Shown here: one piece after another, positions 1 to 8,114 of the stretch
How positions within the stretch are numbered: the first letter of the stretch is position 1
How the letters are laid out: each line of letters opens with the position of its first letter
NCBI GenBank assembly: GCA_020848275.1
Contig: JADLAK010000042.1
Coordinates: 1-36,367 of the forward strand
Direction of reading: 5' to 3'
Source of the DNA: Planctomycetota bacterium
GTDB taxonomy: Bacteria > Planctomycetota > UBA8742 > UBA2392
Length of the DNA: 36,367 nucleotides
Program-made: the position numbers and the translations under genes
The notes under the pieces: generated by a model
The model's database searches: none
The model's input: the letters and a program-made list of their open reading frames with translations, nothing else
Told to the model about the DNA's origin: nothing

Positions 1-76
1 ACCCACTACCCCCGAATGCGTTTCCTCGACTTGTGTAGATACCAATGCCTTGCGGGCGGGGCTGTAACGGCACTAT

Positions 77-134
77 GTGCGGGCACGCCGCCCGACTTCG
101 CCAAGGCTTCGTCGGGGAACCCGCGTGTCCCCAC
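77..134. repeat. Palindromic dispersed element, copy 1
   Basis: The core has left arm CCGACTTCGC and right arm GCTTCGTCGG around the centre CAAG (core about 92-115). Outer arms at 77-88 and 123-134 pair with two mismatches in twelve positions. The element lies just past the stop codon of the minus-strand membrane-protein gene, where a 3' hairpin would form in the mRNA. The same core recurs inside rho and upstream of the tRNA-Ser gene. Bases 1-76 hold nothing else that I recognise. Confidence 0.8.
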
Positions 135-159
135 AAAGGCAAGAACAACGCCGCGGCCT

Positions 160-1863
160 TTACCTAGGTTGCAGGTATGGGCGCACCATTTCCTCGGAGA
201 TGGTATCCACGAGGATGTCGCTGCGGGCGGTCTTGAACCAAGCGTCATCGGCCAAGCCCCTGGGGGAACCGGTGATCACGAGGTCGGTGCCCGGCTGGAG
301 CTTCTCGACCACGCGGCAACCGGCCTGCTGCAGCAGCGCGGTGAGGCGCTCCTTGGTGTAGGCCTGGTCCGGCGGGTTGAAGGTGCCGTGCAGCGCGACG
401 GTAAGGAACTTGCCCTTGTGCCACAGGTGGCTGAGGATTTCGTCGCCCTTGCGCACCGGCAGCGAATTGTCGTTGAGCACCAGCACTGTGCACAGGCTGA
501 AATAATCCGACAGCGTGCGCACGATCTCGATCATGCCGACAAAGACGTCCTTTTCGCGGCCGCTTGCGCGCCACACCTCAAAGCGCTGGCCCGCAACCAC
601 GTTGTCGAGGCGTCCCAGGTTGATGTGGATGGTGCCGCGCTTGTCGTCGCTGTAGGTAATCTGCCCGTCCCACTCGCTGTTGGGCACCGCCTTGGGCATT
701 TTGATGCGCGGGATGCGGCGGGCGAGGTCGCGGTAAGCGTCAGCGTCAGCCTTGTGCATTTCCATCTCGGACGCGAACTTGCCCGCGTCGGTGGCAAGCT
801 GGCCGGTGCGCAGCAGGTTCTGGGTCTCGAACGTCGTTGACTTGCGCGAGTTGGCCTCGCCCGCGATTTCGCCGTCGGCGGTGGCAATTTCGCCCATGTG
901 CGAGGTGGCGTCGACCTTGAGACGGTTGGAAATCTTGTCGTCGAGGTCGGAGATCGCGGCGTCGAGCTTGGTCTTGCGGTCCTCGACGGCGCCGTAACCG
1001 GCCTCCTGTGAGGTCACTTCGCCGATCAAGATGCCGTACTGGCGCACGTTGGCGCTGACCAGTTCGTCAAGCAGGTGCATCTGCTTGCGGAAGATCAGTT
1101 CCAGCGTGATCACAGTCGGCTTCTTGAGGCTGTTTTCTTTCGGCTCGGCGCCGCCCTTGCGGTTGGTAAGGGCGGCCTCAAGGTCCGCTTCCGCCGGCAA
1201 ATACGCTTCCTGGGGCAGTTCGCCAATCACGCGCTTGCGTCCCGGGCGCTCCACGATGTCGCCCGCGACAACGGCCCTGTCGGGCTTTGGCGCGGCCGGG
1301 TCGGCGGGCGGCGCGGCAGGGTCAGCCGGCGGAGTGGCGCCGGGCTCGCCGGGCGTGTTGACCGGCAGGTTGCCGATCTCAATGGTCTCCACGTCGTAGA
1401 CCTGGAAGGACTTGTAGGCGATGTACTTCTCGATCTCGCGTTCGAACTTGTTGAGATACTGGCGGGCGGAACTGTAATTCGCCACCTGCTTGCCCCCGCC
1501 GCGGTAGAGGTCCTCGGCCTCGCGCCATTTGTTGTAAACGTAATTGCGGTCCTGCTGCGGGCGCTGGTCTTCCTCGACCACGCCCGGGGCGGGCTTGACC
1601 TTCGCGGCCTCGGCGTCGATGAAGCCTTCGGGGTTGGCCAGCACGAAGCCCACCTGATCGCCCAGTTCCTTCATCTTGGTGCGCATCTGCTCGAATTGGT
1701 CGTTGTTGCGGCGCAACGCCGCAACCGTCTGGTCGGCCTCGCTGCGATAGGATTGCGACTGGTAGGCGAAAAAGCCGGTAAGGATGCACGCGGCGGCGAT
1801 GAAAGGCGTGAGAATCGCCGAGACGATCCAGTACCAGCCCGCTACTTTCTGTTTCTTTGCCAT
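160..1863 (-). CDS. Membrane-anchored protein with coiled coils and C-terminal BRCT-like module (paralog of upstream gene)
   Basis: The protein has 567 residues. One N-terminal membrane segment (about residues 10-34) follows a basic start, so the bulk is probably periplasmic or extracellular. A charged helical stretch is followed by a Pro/Ala linker (around residues 160-195), then more helical sequence. The last 170 residues hold a beta-rich part (INLGRLDNVVAGQRFEVWR) and a BRCT-like part ending in TDLVITGSP. The same C-terminal order occurs in the neighbouring minus-strand gene, which makes the two paralogs. The ATG at 1863 is preceded by AGGG at good spacing, and only 39 bases separate it from the upstream gene, so they are probably one operon. 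I recall similar planctomycete proteins of unknown role. No catalytic motif is visible, and a structural or envelope role is only a guess. Confidence 0.8.
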   Translation of the reverse strand: MAKKQKVAGWYWIVSAILTPFIAAACILTGFFAYQSQSYRSEADQTVAALRRNNDQFEQMRTKMKELGDQVGFVLANPEGFIDAEAAKVKPAPGVVEEDQRPQQDRNYVYNKWREAEDLYRGGGKQVANYSSARQYLNKFEREIEKYIAYKSFQVYDVETIEIGNLPVNTPGEPGATPPADPAAPPADPAAPKPDRAVVAGDIVERPGRKRVIGELPQEAYLPAEADLEAALTNRKGGAEPKENSLKKPTVITLELIFRKQMHLLDELVSANVRQYGILIGEVTSQEAGYGAVEDRKTKLDAAISDLDDKISNRLKVDATSHMGEIATADGEIAGEANSRKSTTFETQNLLRTGQLATDAGKFASEMEMHKADADAYRDLARRIPRIKMPKAVPNSEWDGQITYSDDKRGTIHINLGRLDNVVAGQRFEVWRASGREKDVFVGMIEIVRTLSDYFSLCTVLVLNDNSLPVRKGDEILSHLWHKGKFLTVALHGTFNPPDQAYTKERLTALLQQAGCRVVEKLQPGTDLVITGSPRGLADDAWFKTARSDILVDTISEEMVRPYLQPR

Positions 1864-1902
1864 GACTTTTCCCTGCGATGCGAGAGTTGGTTGAGTTGGA
1901 AG

Positions 1903-3297
1903 CTACTTGCCGTCCGGCCCTGACAGGCCGAGGAACCAGAACATCTCGCGTTCTGTAAACGTTTGGAATTCCACCCTGCGGTCGCGCGCGTCGGTGTATT
2001 GCGGGTCAATGGCCCAGTCGGCGCCAAGCAGCACGGCGTCGGTGTCCATGCGGATGCTTGAATCAACGCGGAAGCCCAGGCTGGTGAGCTTGTCGATCCA
2101 CTCCTGGCGCGTCATCGAGGTGTCCGTGCCGCCGAAGCGGCCCACCAGCGCGTAACTGTGGTACTGGCGCGAACTGAAGGTTTCGTTCATCACCACGTCG
2201 CCGGCGCGCGGGTAAATTTTGTCTTCGACCAGGTTGTCGACGCGGCAGCGGGCGATGTTGCCCTGCATGATTTCCTTGACGCGGATTTCGCCGATACGCG
2301 CCATGCTCGAGGTGCTGGCCTCGGGGCGGTAGACGGTAAAGGTCTGCTCCAGCCGCACGTCCGACAACTGGCCGATGTTGATCCAGAGCCAGCCGGAGAT
2401 TTCGTCAACCAGAAACACGTAGCCGTCGGGGTCGTGTGTGTCGTCGACCAGGCGGCCGGCGGCCTTGGAGCGGAACTGGCTCTGGGCAATTTCGGCTTCG
2501 CGGCGAGAGGGCTCGGTGTCCATCATCGCCTTGAGCTTCTTGGCGACTTCCTGCTTCATCGTGTCGCCGCGCACCAGGCCGTCGGCGGCCACCATTTCAT
2601 CGGTCAGCGAGGTGGTCAGGGCGACTTCGGCCTGCACGGCGGCGTCGTTCGTGACCTTGAGGTCGTTGACCATGCCGTAAATCTTGCCGGTGATGTTGTT
2701 GAAGTTGGCTTCGGACGCGGCCTTGGCGACCACGACGGAGTCGTTGCGCCACTTGCGTTGCAGCTCGCGCTGCTGCTTCATCTTGGGGATGTGGTCAGAG
2801 ACCAGGTCATTGACCAGGGCGTCCTGGGCCGCAATGGCGCGCTGCAGGGTGAAACCGTCGCCGGTTTCATACAGGATCGAGTTGTTGCGCGAGGTCTGGC
2901 TGACGGTCGCCGTGCGCTTGGCGGCGTCGCCGGAGAAACCGACGCCGGAAATGATGCCCTTCTTGTCGGCGCCGGTGGCGTCGAACTTGTAGTACCGCTT
3001 GGCGATCAGGCCGCCCTGCGCGACGAGTTCCTTGATGACCTCGGGCGACGAAAAATCCGCCTGGCCCTTGAAGCCGATCAGGCCGCTGACTTGCGCAAAG
3101 CGCGCGCGGGTGGAATCGATCTCGGCGCGCTGGTTTTCAGGCAGCTCGCGCAGGCGCGCGAGGTAGCTTTGCTCCTTGGTCGCCTTGTCCGACGCCACAA
3201 ACGCCATCGCGCCCATGCCGATCAGGAACACGATCATCACGATCATGACGATCAAGCCGGGCAAATCGGCCAGGCCCCTTCTTGAAGCTCTTAACAT
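1903..3297 (-). CDS. Membrane-anchored protein, paralog of downstream gene
   Basis: The protein has 464 residues from the ATG at 3297, chosen because GAGG lies about seven bases upstream. An in-frame ATG at 3378 has no ribosome site. A basic N-terminus (MLRASRRG) precedes a Val/Ile/Met-rich membrane segment at about residues 14-36. The middle is charged and predicted helical. The C-terminal third contains WLWINIGQLSDVRLEQTFTV, a GEIRV strand, then a BRCT-like part (YALVGRF to AVLLGAD). This matches the downstream gene block for block, although the tail differs (REMFWFLGLSG). It is the first gene of the pair. The function is unknown; the shared module suggests homo- or hetero-assembly, which is inference. 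Confidence 0.8.
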   Translation of the reverse strand: MLRASRRGLADLPGLIVMIVMIVFLIGMGAMAFVASDKATKEQSYLARLRELPENQRAEIDSTRARFAQVSGLIGFKGQADFSSPEVIKELVAQGGLIAKRYYKFDATGADKKGIISGVGFSGDAAKRTATVSQTSRNNSILYETGDGFTLQRAIAAQDALVNDLVSDHIPKMKQQRELQRKWRNDSVVVAKAASEANFNNITGKIYGMVNDLKVTNDAAVQAEVALTTSLTDEMVAADGLVRGDTMKQEVAKKLKAMMDTEPSRREAEIAQSQFRSKAAGRLVDDTHDPDGYVFLVDEISGWLWINIGQLSDVRLEQTFTVYRPEASTSSMARIGEIRVKEIMQGNIARCRVDNLVEDKIYPRAGDVVMNETFSSRQYHSYALVGRFGGTDTSMTRQEWIDKLTSLGFRVDSSIRMDTDAVLLGADWAIDPQYTDARDRRVEFQTFTEREMFWFLGLSGPDGK

Positions 3298-3446
3298 AGG
3301 CAATCCTCGCACCTGCAATGTGCGTAAACAGTTGCGCCGCAACCCGAAATCCGGGACACGGCCCAATAATGTGTTCATTTCTACGGGGGTAACGAATCAA
3401 GATAATGCTGGGGCCCCCCCGCGGCAATATCCCTCGGACAAAAAAC

Positions 3447-3463
3447 TTGACACCAATGTGTCA
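3447..3463. promoter_or_regulatory. Possible operator or -35 region between divergent genes
   Basis: TTGACA at 3447-3452 overlaps a perfect inverted repeat with arms TGACAC and GTGTCA around CAAT (3448-3463). It lies in the 339-base gap between the minus-strand membrane-protein operon and polA. No convincing -10 box follows at 16-18 bases, so this is only a candidate binding site. Confidence 0.3.
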
Positions 3464-3554
3464 CCAAGGGCATGCTCGGGGGCGTCGTCGCGGGCCGGTT
3501 TTTTGCGCACTTTCACCCGCCCTTTGTACCTTCCAATATTCGCTGATCCTCGGC

Positions 3555-3622
3555 CGTGTTACGTGCTTCGTGCTACGTGACACCGCAACCCTCCCACCCG
3601 TAACACGAAACACGTAGCACGT
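3555..3622. repeat. Heptamer-built imperfect inverted repeat upstream of polA
   Basis: The left arm (3555-3579) consists of a CGTG followed by heptamers TTACGTG, CTTCGTG and CTACGTG. The right arm (3598-3622) is the reverse complement with four differences in 25, three of them C/T transitions. The two arms leave about 18 bases of loop. The repeat ends 15 bases before the polA start codon. Confidence 0.75.
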
Positions 3623-3636
3623 CCCACGAATTCCCT

Positions 3637-6561
3637 ATGCCCAAATCCCTCTACATCATCGACGGTTACAGCCAGATTTTCCGCGCTTACTACAGCCCCG
3701 CCGCGCGCCGCCGCAGCGTGCGCGGCAAGCCCGTGGGCGCGGTATATCTGTTTACGCGCATGCTGGTTGCGCTGATGCGCAAGCACAAGCCCGACTACCT
3801 GGTATGCACCCTTGACCCTCACGGCCCGACCTTCCGTGACGAACTTTACGCCGACTACAAAGCCACGCGTGACGAAATGCCTGAAGACCTGCGCGAGCAG
3901 CTTCCGACCATCCGCGCGATGATCGAAGCTTGCGGCGTGCCGATTTACGAAACGCCCGGGCTCGAAGCCGACGATGTGATCGGAATCCTGAGCCTACAGG
4001 CGGAAAAACAGGGCATGGACGTGCGGCTGGTCAGCCGCGACAAGGATTTAAAGCAGTTGCTAAGTGACCGCGTGATGCTGATCAACGAGGAAGACGGCAG
4101 CACCTACGGCCCGGCGGAACTCAAGGCCGAGTTCGGGCTGACACCGCCGCAGTTTATCGAAGTGCTGGCGCTGGCGGGCGACACAGTCGACAACATCCCC
4201 GGCGCCAAGGGCGTGGGCCAGAAGACGGCGGCCAAGCTGCTGTGCGAATACGGCACGATGGCCAAGATTTTTGCCGCGGCGGAGAGCGGCGCGATCAAGC
4301 AGCCGAAGCTGCGCGAAAATCTTGTCGCGTTCAAGCCGGAGTCCGTGCTGTCGCGGCAACTGACTGAGATCGTGCGCGACGGCGAGCGCGGCAAGAAGGT
4401 CAGGCTCGACCCGAACATGTCGCAGTTGCACCCGCTGAACAAAGAAAAGCTGCTGCCGCTGCTGGTCGAGCTGAACTTCAACAGCATCATCGAGGAACTC
4501 GGCTGGAAGGTTGAGGCGGCGTTACTCGGCGGCGAAACCGGTGCGCAAACCGAGCGCGAAGCGTCAGCGAGCGGCGCCAAGACCGCCGAAAGCGCGGTTA
4601 GCGGGCCGCAGACCGCGGACCGCGAAAAACAGGGTGCTGCCAAACCCGTGCAAAAAGCTCTTTTCGGCGGCATGCCCGCGCGGCCGGAACAACCGCCGCC
4701 GCCGCCGGAACTCGCGATCGCGACCGGCAAATACGCCATCGTCGACAAAGCCGCCTTCAAGGCGCTGGTGGCGCGGCTGAAGGCTGCCAAGACGTTTGCC
4801 ATGTTCACCGTCGCCGATGAACCCCGCGCCGTCGCCGCAACTGAAACCGACGAAGAGGAAGACGAAGTTGTCGCCGCCGCGCAGCCGCTGCAGCGCCGTC
4901 AGGTCCTGGGCGTGGCGTTTGCGTTTGCGCCCGGCGACGCGGCCTATGTGCCGGTTTCGGCGGTCGCGCTGCCCGCCATGACCGACGCGCTTAAACCTGT
5001 GTTTGAGGAGGCCAAGATCGGCAAGATCGGCCACGACATCAAACGCGACATGCGCATGTGGCTGGGCCAGGGCGTGGCCATCCGGGGCGTGGTCAGCGAC
5101 ACCAAGCTCGACGCGTTTTTGCTCGACACTTCGCGCGAGGACGCCAAGCTTGATTCGCTGTCGCGCGAGTTTTTGCAGCTCGATCTGCCTGACGTCGCCG
5201 CGGTTGCGGGCGGCGACAAACGCCACCCCGGCCTGCTTGCGGACGCGCCGGTCGCCCGCGTCGGCGCCTGGGGCGCGCAGTGCGCCGATTTCGCGCTGCG
5301 CGTCTCGCAGCTCTTGCTTGAGCAAGTAAAGGCGCAGAAGATGGACAAGCTCGCGACAGAGCTTGAGCTGCCGCTGATCCAGGTGCTCGCGGCGATGGAG
5401 TACGAGGGCATCAAGATCGACAAGCCGTATCTGGCCAAGCTGTCGAAGGAGATGCAGGCGGACATCACGCGCATCGAGGCCGAGTGCCACAAGCTGGCCA
5501 GTTGCACGTTTACGGTCAATTCGCCCAAGCAGCTGGCCGAAGTTCTGTTCGACAAGCTGCAACTGCCGGTGCAGGGCAAAACCGCGCGCGGCAAGAGCCG
5601 CAGCACCGACATGAGCGTGCTGGAAAAACTCGCGCCCATGCACCCTCTTCCCAAACTGATCGTCGACTACCGCCATCTCGCCAAGCTGCGCAGCACCTAT
5701 GTCGAGCAATTGCCGTTGCTGGCCGACGAAAAGGACCGCGTGCACACGACTTATCGGCAGACCGTCGCCACGGGCCGCCTTTCGAGCAACGACCCGAACG
5801 TGCAGAACATCCCCGTGCGCACCGAACTCGGGCGCAAGATTCGCCGGGCTTTTATCGCCGAGAAGGACTGCAAGCTGATCAGCGCCGACTACAGCCAGAT
5901 CGAGTTGCGGCTGCTCGCGCATATTTCCGGCGATGAACACCTGACGGCGGCCTTTAAACGCGGCGAGGACATTCATAAGGCGGTCGCCGCGAAGGTTTTT
6001 GGCGTGGCGGAAAAAGACGTCAGCAAGGACCAGCGCAACCAGGCCAAGACCGTCAACTTCGGCGTAATCTACGGCCAGGGCGCCTTTGGGCTTTCGCAGC
6101 AACTGGGCATCGGCCGCGCCGACGCGCAGGCTTTCATCGACAATTACTTTGCCAATTATCCTCGGGTAAGAGAGTTGATCAATGAAGTGATCGCGGGCTG
6201 CCGCAAGGACAATTTCGTGACGACGCTGTTCGGGCGGCGGCGTTACCTGCCGGAAATCCAGAGCAAGAACGCGATGCTGCGCGCGCAGGCCGAACGCCAG
6301 GCGTTTAACAGTGTCCTTCAGGGCACCGCGGCGGACTTGATCAAACGCGCGATGCTCGCGGGCCAGCGAGAAATCGAAGAGAAGAAGCTGCCCTGGCGCA
6401 TGCTTTTGCAAGTGCACGACGAACTGGTGTTCGAGGCGCCGAAGAAGGAAGCGGACGCGTGCTCGGAATTTGCCAAGCGCGTGATGAGCGAGGCGATGAC
6501 GCTCAAAGTTCCGCTGCTGGTGGAGGCGGGCATCGGCGACAACTGGCTCGACGCGAAGTAG
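3637..6561 (+). CDS. polA: DNA polymerase I
   Basis: The protein has 974 residues and performs gap filling and Okazaki-primer removal. Residues 1-290 form the 5' nuclease, with IIDGYS, FRDELYADYKATRDEMPE, GLEADDVIG and SRDKDL plus the helix-hairpin-helix GVGQKTAAKLL. A low-complexity linker (about 295-365) leads to a 3'-5' exonuclease fold whose metal ligands look lost: the D-x-E site reads FAMFTVAD, and the last site reads WGAQCAD instead of Y-x3-D. The polymerase domain is intact, with motif A DYSQIELR (D751), motif B RNQAKTVNFGVIYGQG from R800, and motif C VHDE (D928). The start ATG lacks a strong Shine-Dalgarno site but the N-terminus fits the family exactly. It is followed by the lipoprotein gene, coaE and rho on the same strand. 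Confidence 0.97.
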   Translation: MPKSLYIIDGYSQIFRAYYSPAARRRSVRGKPVGAVYLFTRMLVALMRKHKPDYLVCTLDPHGPTFRDELYADYKATRDEMPEDLREQLPTIRAMIEACGVPIYETPGLEADDVIGILSLQAEKQGMDVRLVSRDKDLKQLLSDRVMLINEEDGSTYGPAELKAEFGLTPPQFIEVLALAGDTVDNIPGAKGVGQKTAAKLLCEYGTMAKIFAAAESGAIKQPKLRENLVAFKPESVLSRQLTEIVRDGERGKKVRLDPNMSQLHPLNKEKLLPLLVELNFNSIIEELGWKVEAALLGGETGAQTEREASASGAKTAESAVSGPQTADREKQGAAKPVQKALFGGMPARPEQPPPPPELAIATGKYAIVDKAAFKALVARLKAAKTFAMFTVADEPRAVAATETDEEEDEVVAAAQPLQRRQVLGVAFAFAPGDAAYVPVSAVALPAMTDALKPVFEEAKIGKIGHDIKRDMRMWLGQGVAIRGVVSDTKLDAFLLDTSREDAKLDSLSREFLQLDLPDVAAVAGGDKRHPGLLADAPVARVGAWGAQCADFALRVSQLLLEQVKAQKMDKLATELELPLIQVLAAMEYEGIKIDKPYLAKLSKEMQADITRIEAECHKLASCTFTVNSPKQLAEVLFDKLQLPVQGKTARGKSRSTDMSVLEKLAPMHPLPKLIVDYRHLAKLRSTYVEQLPLLADEKDRVHTTYRQTVATGRLSSNDPNVQNIPVRTELGRKIRRAFIAEKDCKLISADYSQIELRLLAHISGDEHLTAAFKRGEDIHKAVAAKVFGVAEKDVSKDQRNQAKTVNFGVIYGQGAFGLSQQLGIGRADAQAFIDNYFANYPRVRELINEVIAGCRKDNFVTTLFGRRRYLPEIQSKNAMLRAQAERQAFNSVLQGTAADLIKRAMLAGQREIEEKKLPWRMLLQVHDELVFEAPKKEADACSEFAKRVMSEAMTLKVPLLVEAGIGDNWLDAK

Positions 6562-6572
6562 CTGGTGGAATC

Positions 6573-6600
6573 CAAAATGCAAAATTCAAAATGCAAAATG
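6573..6600 (+). repeat. AT-rich 14-base tandem repeat, two units
   Basis: CAAAATGCAAAATT (6573-6586) is followed directly by CAAAATGCAAAATG (6587-6600). It stands out as an A-rich island in high-GC sequence directly after the polA stop codon. Similar A-rich repeats are, as I recall, scattered in planctomycete genomes. Confidence 0.75.
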
Positions 6601-6626
6601 GGGTTGCACGTCGGCCGCGTGAACCA

Positions 6627-6700
6627 GAGCCCGCTGCGTAAGCGGCGGGTGTTTTGGCAGTTCACAAAACAAAAACACCCATCGCTAACGCAATGGGCTC
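6627..6700. repeat. Long imperfect palindromic element, copy A (5' flank of lipoprotein gene)
   Basis: The left arm (6627-6655) begins GAGCCCGCTGCGT and the right arm (6672-6700) ends AACGCAATGGGCTC. The 29-base arms pair with only a few mismatches and wobbles around a 16-base loop. The element is read through by the lipoprotein gene, encoding part of its N-terminus. A second copy in the same orientation lies at 8025-8103. Confidence 0.85.
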
Positions 6701-8022
6701 CGGTTCTCTGTGTCGCCGCATTTGCGTTTTTGGCCGCGTGCACCCAGCCCGCGCTGCCGGAAAAACCGCCGGAACCCGTTGAAGACCCGATAACCGCTGA
6801 GTTGCAATCGGACCTGCTGGAACTCGATGGCGTGCAGCGCTGGCGTTCGTTCTATCCCAACGACTGGCGCGAGTTCCCCGAATACTTTACCGGGTTAGAC
6901 AGCGACCAGCGCCGCCGCTTGCGGCTGGCCCCTCGCGATGGCGCCAACAAAGTCCTGCTGAAATTCGACCTGCCCAGTGGCGCGAAAATCTGGCCCGTGG
7001 ACTGGTACGGCAACGAATGTGTCGCGATAGACCTAGGTGACCGCAACGATCACACCGTCAATCAATATACGGTCGCGTTGGCGGACACATGGATGGGCAT
7101 CAGTGAACCGAACACCAACGCCACACAAGCCGACGCCAAACGTCTCGCAACAACGCGCGCGGCGCAGCTCAATAAAGACGGAAAATGGCCGTTCGATAAG
7201 TCGGACTATCAAGTCGAAGCTTTGGATAACGGCTGTTGGGCCGTTTACATAATCCGCAACGACAAGAAGGTGCGGTATGCGGCCTACGCTTCGCGAGTGC
7301 TGGGCGCACACTCAGGGTTGACGGTGGTTGTGGAGTGCCGCATCGGGCTCGAACATTACACCATCACCCAACCAACCACCCCATATCCCGACGACGTGAT
7401 AGTCGAGAAGGGGATCAAAGCCATCCTCGACGGCATTACCGTCGCGCGTGACCTTTCCCTCGAAGGAGCGCCCAAGCATCGCTGCACCAGCAGCGTCGAC
7501 GACCTCAAGGCCGGGGTGTTGAAATTCCCGCATTCGACAGGCTCAGCGCAGGCGGGCGCCACGCTACAACTTCAACTTCCTGACGGAATTACACTTCGCA
7601 AGACCGGCAGCCAAAGTACCATTCAAGTCGACGGCTTGGGTGCACAGCCGCTTTTCCTGATTAGACTTCTGGAAGAACACAAGGCAGATGGCGATTTACG
7701 CGCCCGTATCCGGGCGGATTCCACTTTCGCGCGGCGCATCCAGCGCCCTGACGCGAGCTTCGGCAAGGGCCGGACTCCTGACAACGCAAAACTCCCGCTG
7801 GTGATCTTCGATTATCGCGACAATTCCATGGAACAGGTAGCGCTGGGCGTGTTTGCGGCGGGCAAACATCTCTTCAGCTTCGAGGTCGTGGGCAACGGCC
7901 TGCGCGACGGGCAAAAACGGCGCGATGCGCGCGACAAGGCGCTGGAAATTCTCGCCGGCATGACCGGCGATGCGTCGGACGCGGACTTGAGCAAGCTGAA
8001 GGATTGGAAACCGGGTAACTGA
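6649..8022 (+). CDS. Putative lipoprotein of unknown function
   Basis: From the GTG at 6649 the protein has 457 residues. It starts with a basic segment (FWQFTKQKHPSLTQW), a hydrophobic core (APVLCVAAFAF) and a lipobox LAAC whose Cys would be lipidated. Other in-frame starts exist at 6565 (GTG), 6577 and 6598 (ATG), 6604 (TTG) and 6619 (GTG), but they would put an unusually long stretch before the core and none has a clear ribosome site. The mature part is soluble, with Pro-rich residues just after the Cys. I recognise no domain. A short segment HSTGSAQAG (codons at 7531-7557) looks like an inserted repeat. The gene sits between polA and coaE and is bracketed by two direct copies of a palindromic element, which suggests it was added to the cluster. 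Confidence 0.7.
   Translation: MFWQFTKQKHPSLTQWAPVLCVAAFAFLAACTQPALPEKPPEPVEDPITAELQSDLLELDGVQRWRSFYPNDWREFPEYFTGLDSDQRRRLRLAPRDGANKVLLKFDLPSGAKIWPVDWYGNECVAIDLGDRNDHTVNQYTVALADTWMGISEPNTNATQADAKRLATTRAAQLNKDGKWPFDKSDYQVEALDNGCWAVYIIRNDKKVRYAAYASRVLGAHSGLTVVVECRIGLEHYTITQPTTPYPDDVIVEKGIKAILDGITVARDLSLEGAPKHRCTSSVDDLKAGVLKFPHSTGSAQAGATLQLQLPDGITLRKTGSQSTIQVDGLGAQPLFLIRLLEEHKADGDLRARIRADSTFARRIQRPDASFGKGRTPDNAKLPLVIFDYRDNSMEQVALGVFAAGKHLFSFEVVGNGLRDGQKRRDARDKALEILAGMTGDASDADLSKLKDWKPGN
7531..7553 (+). repeat. Possible in-frame dispersed repeat inside lipoprotein gene
   Basis: The bases beginning CATTCGACAGGCTCAGC encode HSTGSAQA in frame. They resemble a dispersed repeat I remember from many environmental genomes (TTCGACAGGCTCAG type). 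There is only one copy in this window, so the assignment rests on recollection. Confidence 0.4.
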
Positions 8023-8024
8023 AA

Positions 8025-8103
8025 TCAGAGCCCGCTGCGTAAGCGGCGGGGCAACAAGTATGATCTTTCGTTACGGCCCCGTCGCTAACGCAACGGGCTC
8101 TGA
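8025..8103. repeat. Long imperfect palindromic element, copy B (3' flank of lipoprotein gene)
   Basis: The left arm at 8025-8050 contains the same 23 bases (8028-8050) as copy A at 6627-6649. The right arm is at 8078-8103. The outermost TCAGAGCCC and GGGCTCTGA pair perfectly. The element begins two bases after the lipoprotein stop codon and ends 11 bases before the coaE ATG, so it occupies the whole gap and could act as a 3' hairpin or hide the coaE start in the mRNA. Confidence 0.85.
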
Positions 8104-8114
8104 AATAGCGTTCC

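Noticed and set aside
16..840. Plus-strand open frame at the left edge
   Set aside because: It is antisense to the anchored membrane-protein gene and includes the dispersed hairpin at its start, with no plausible domain or ribosome site.
4564..6582. Long open frame on the minus strand opposite polA (about 670 codons)
   Set aside because: It lies entirely antisense to a well-supported polA with all motifs. Such shadows are expected in GC-rich coding DNA and the translation matches no family.
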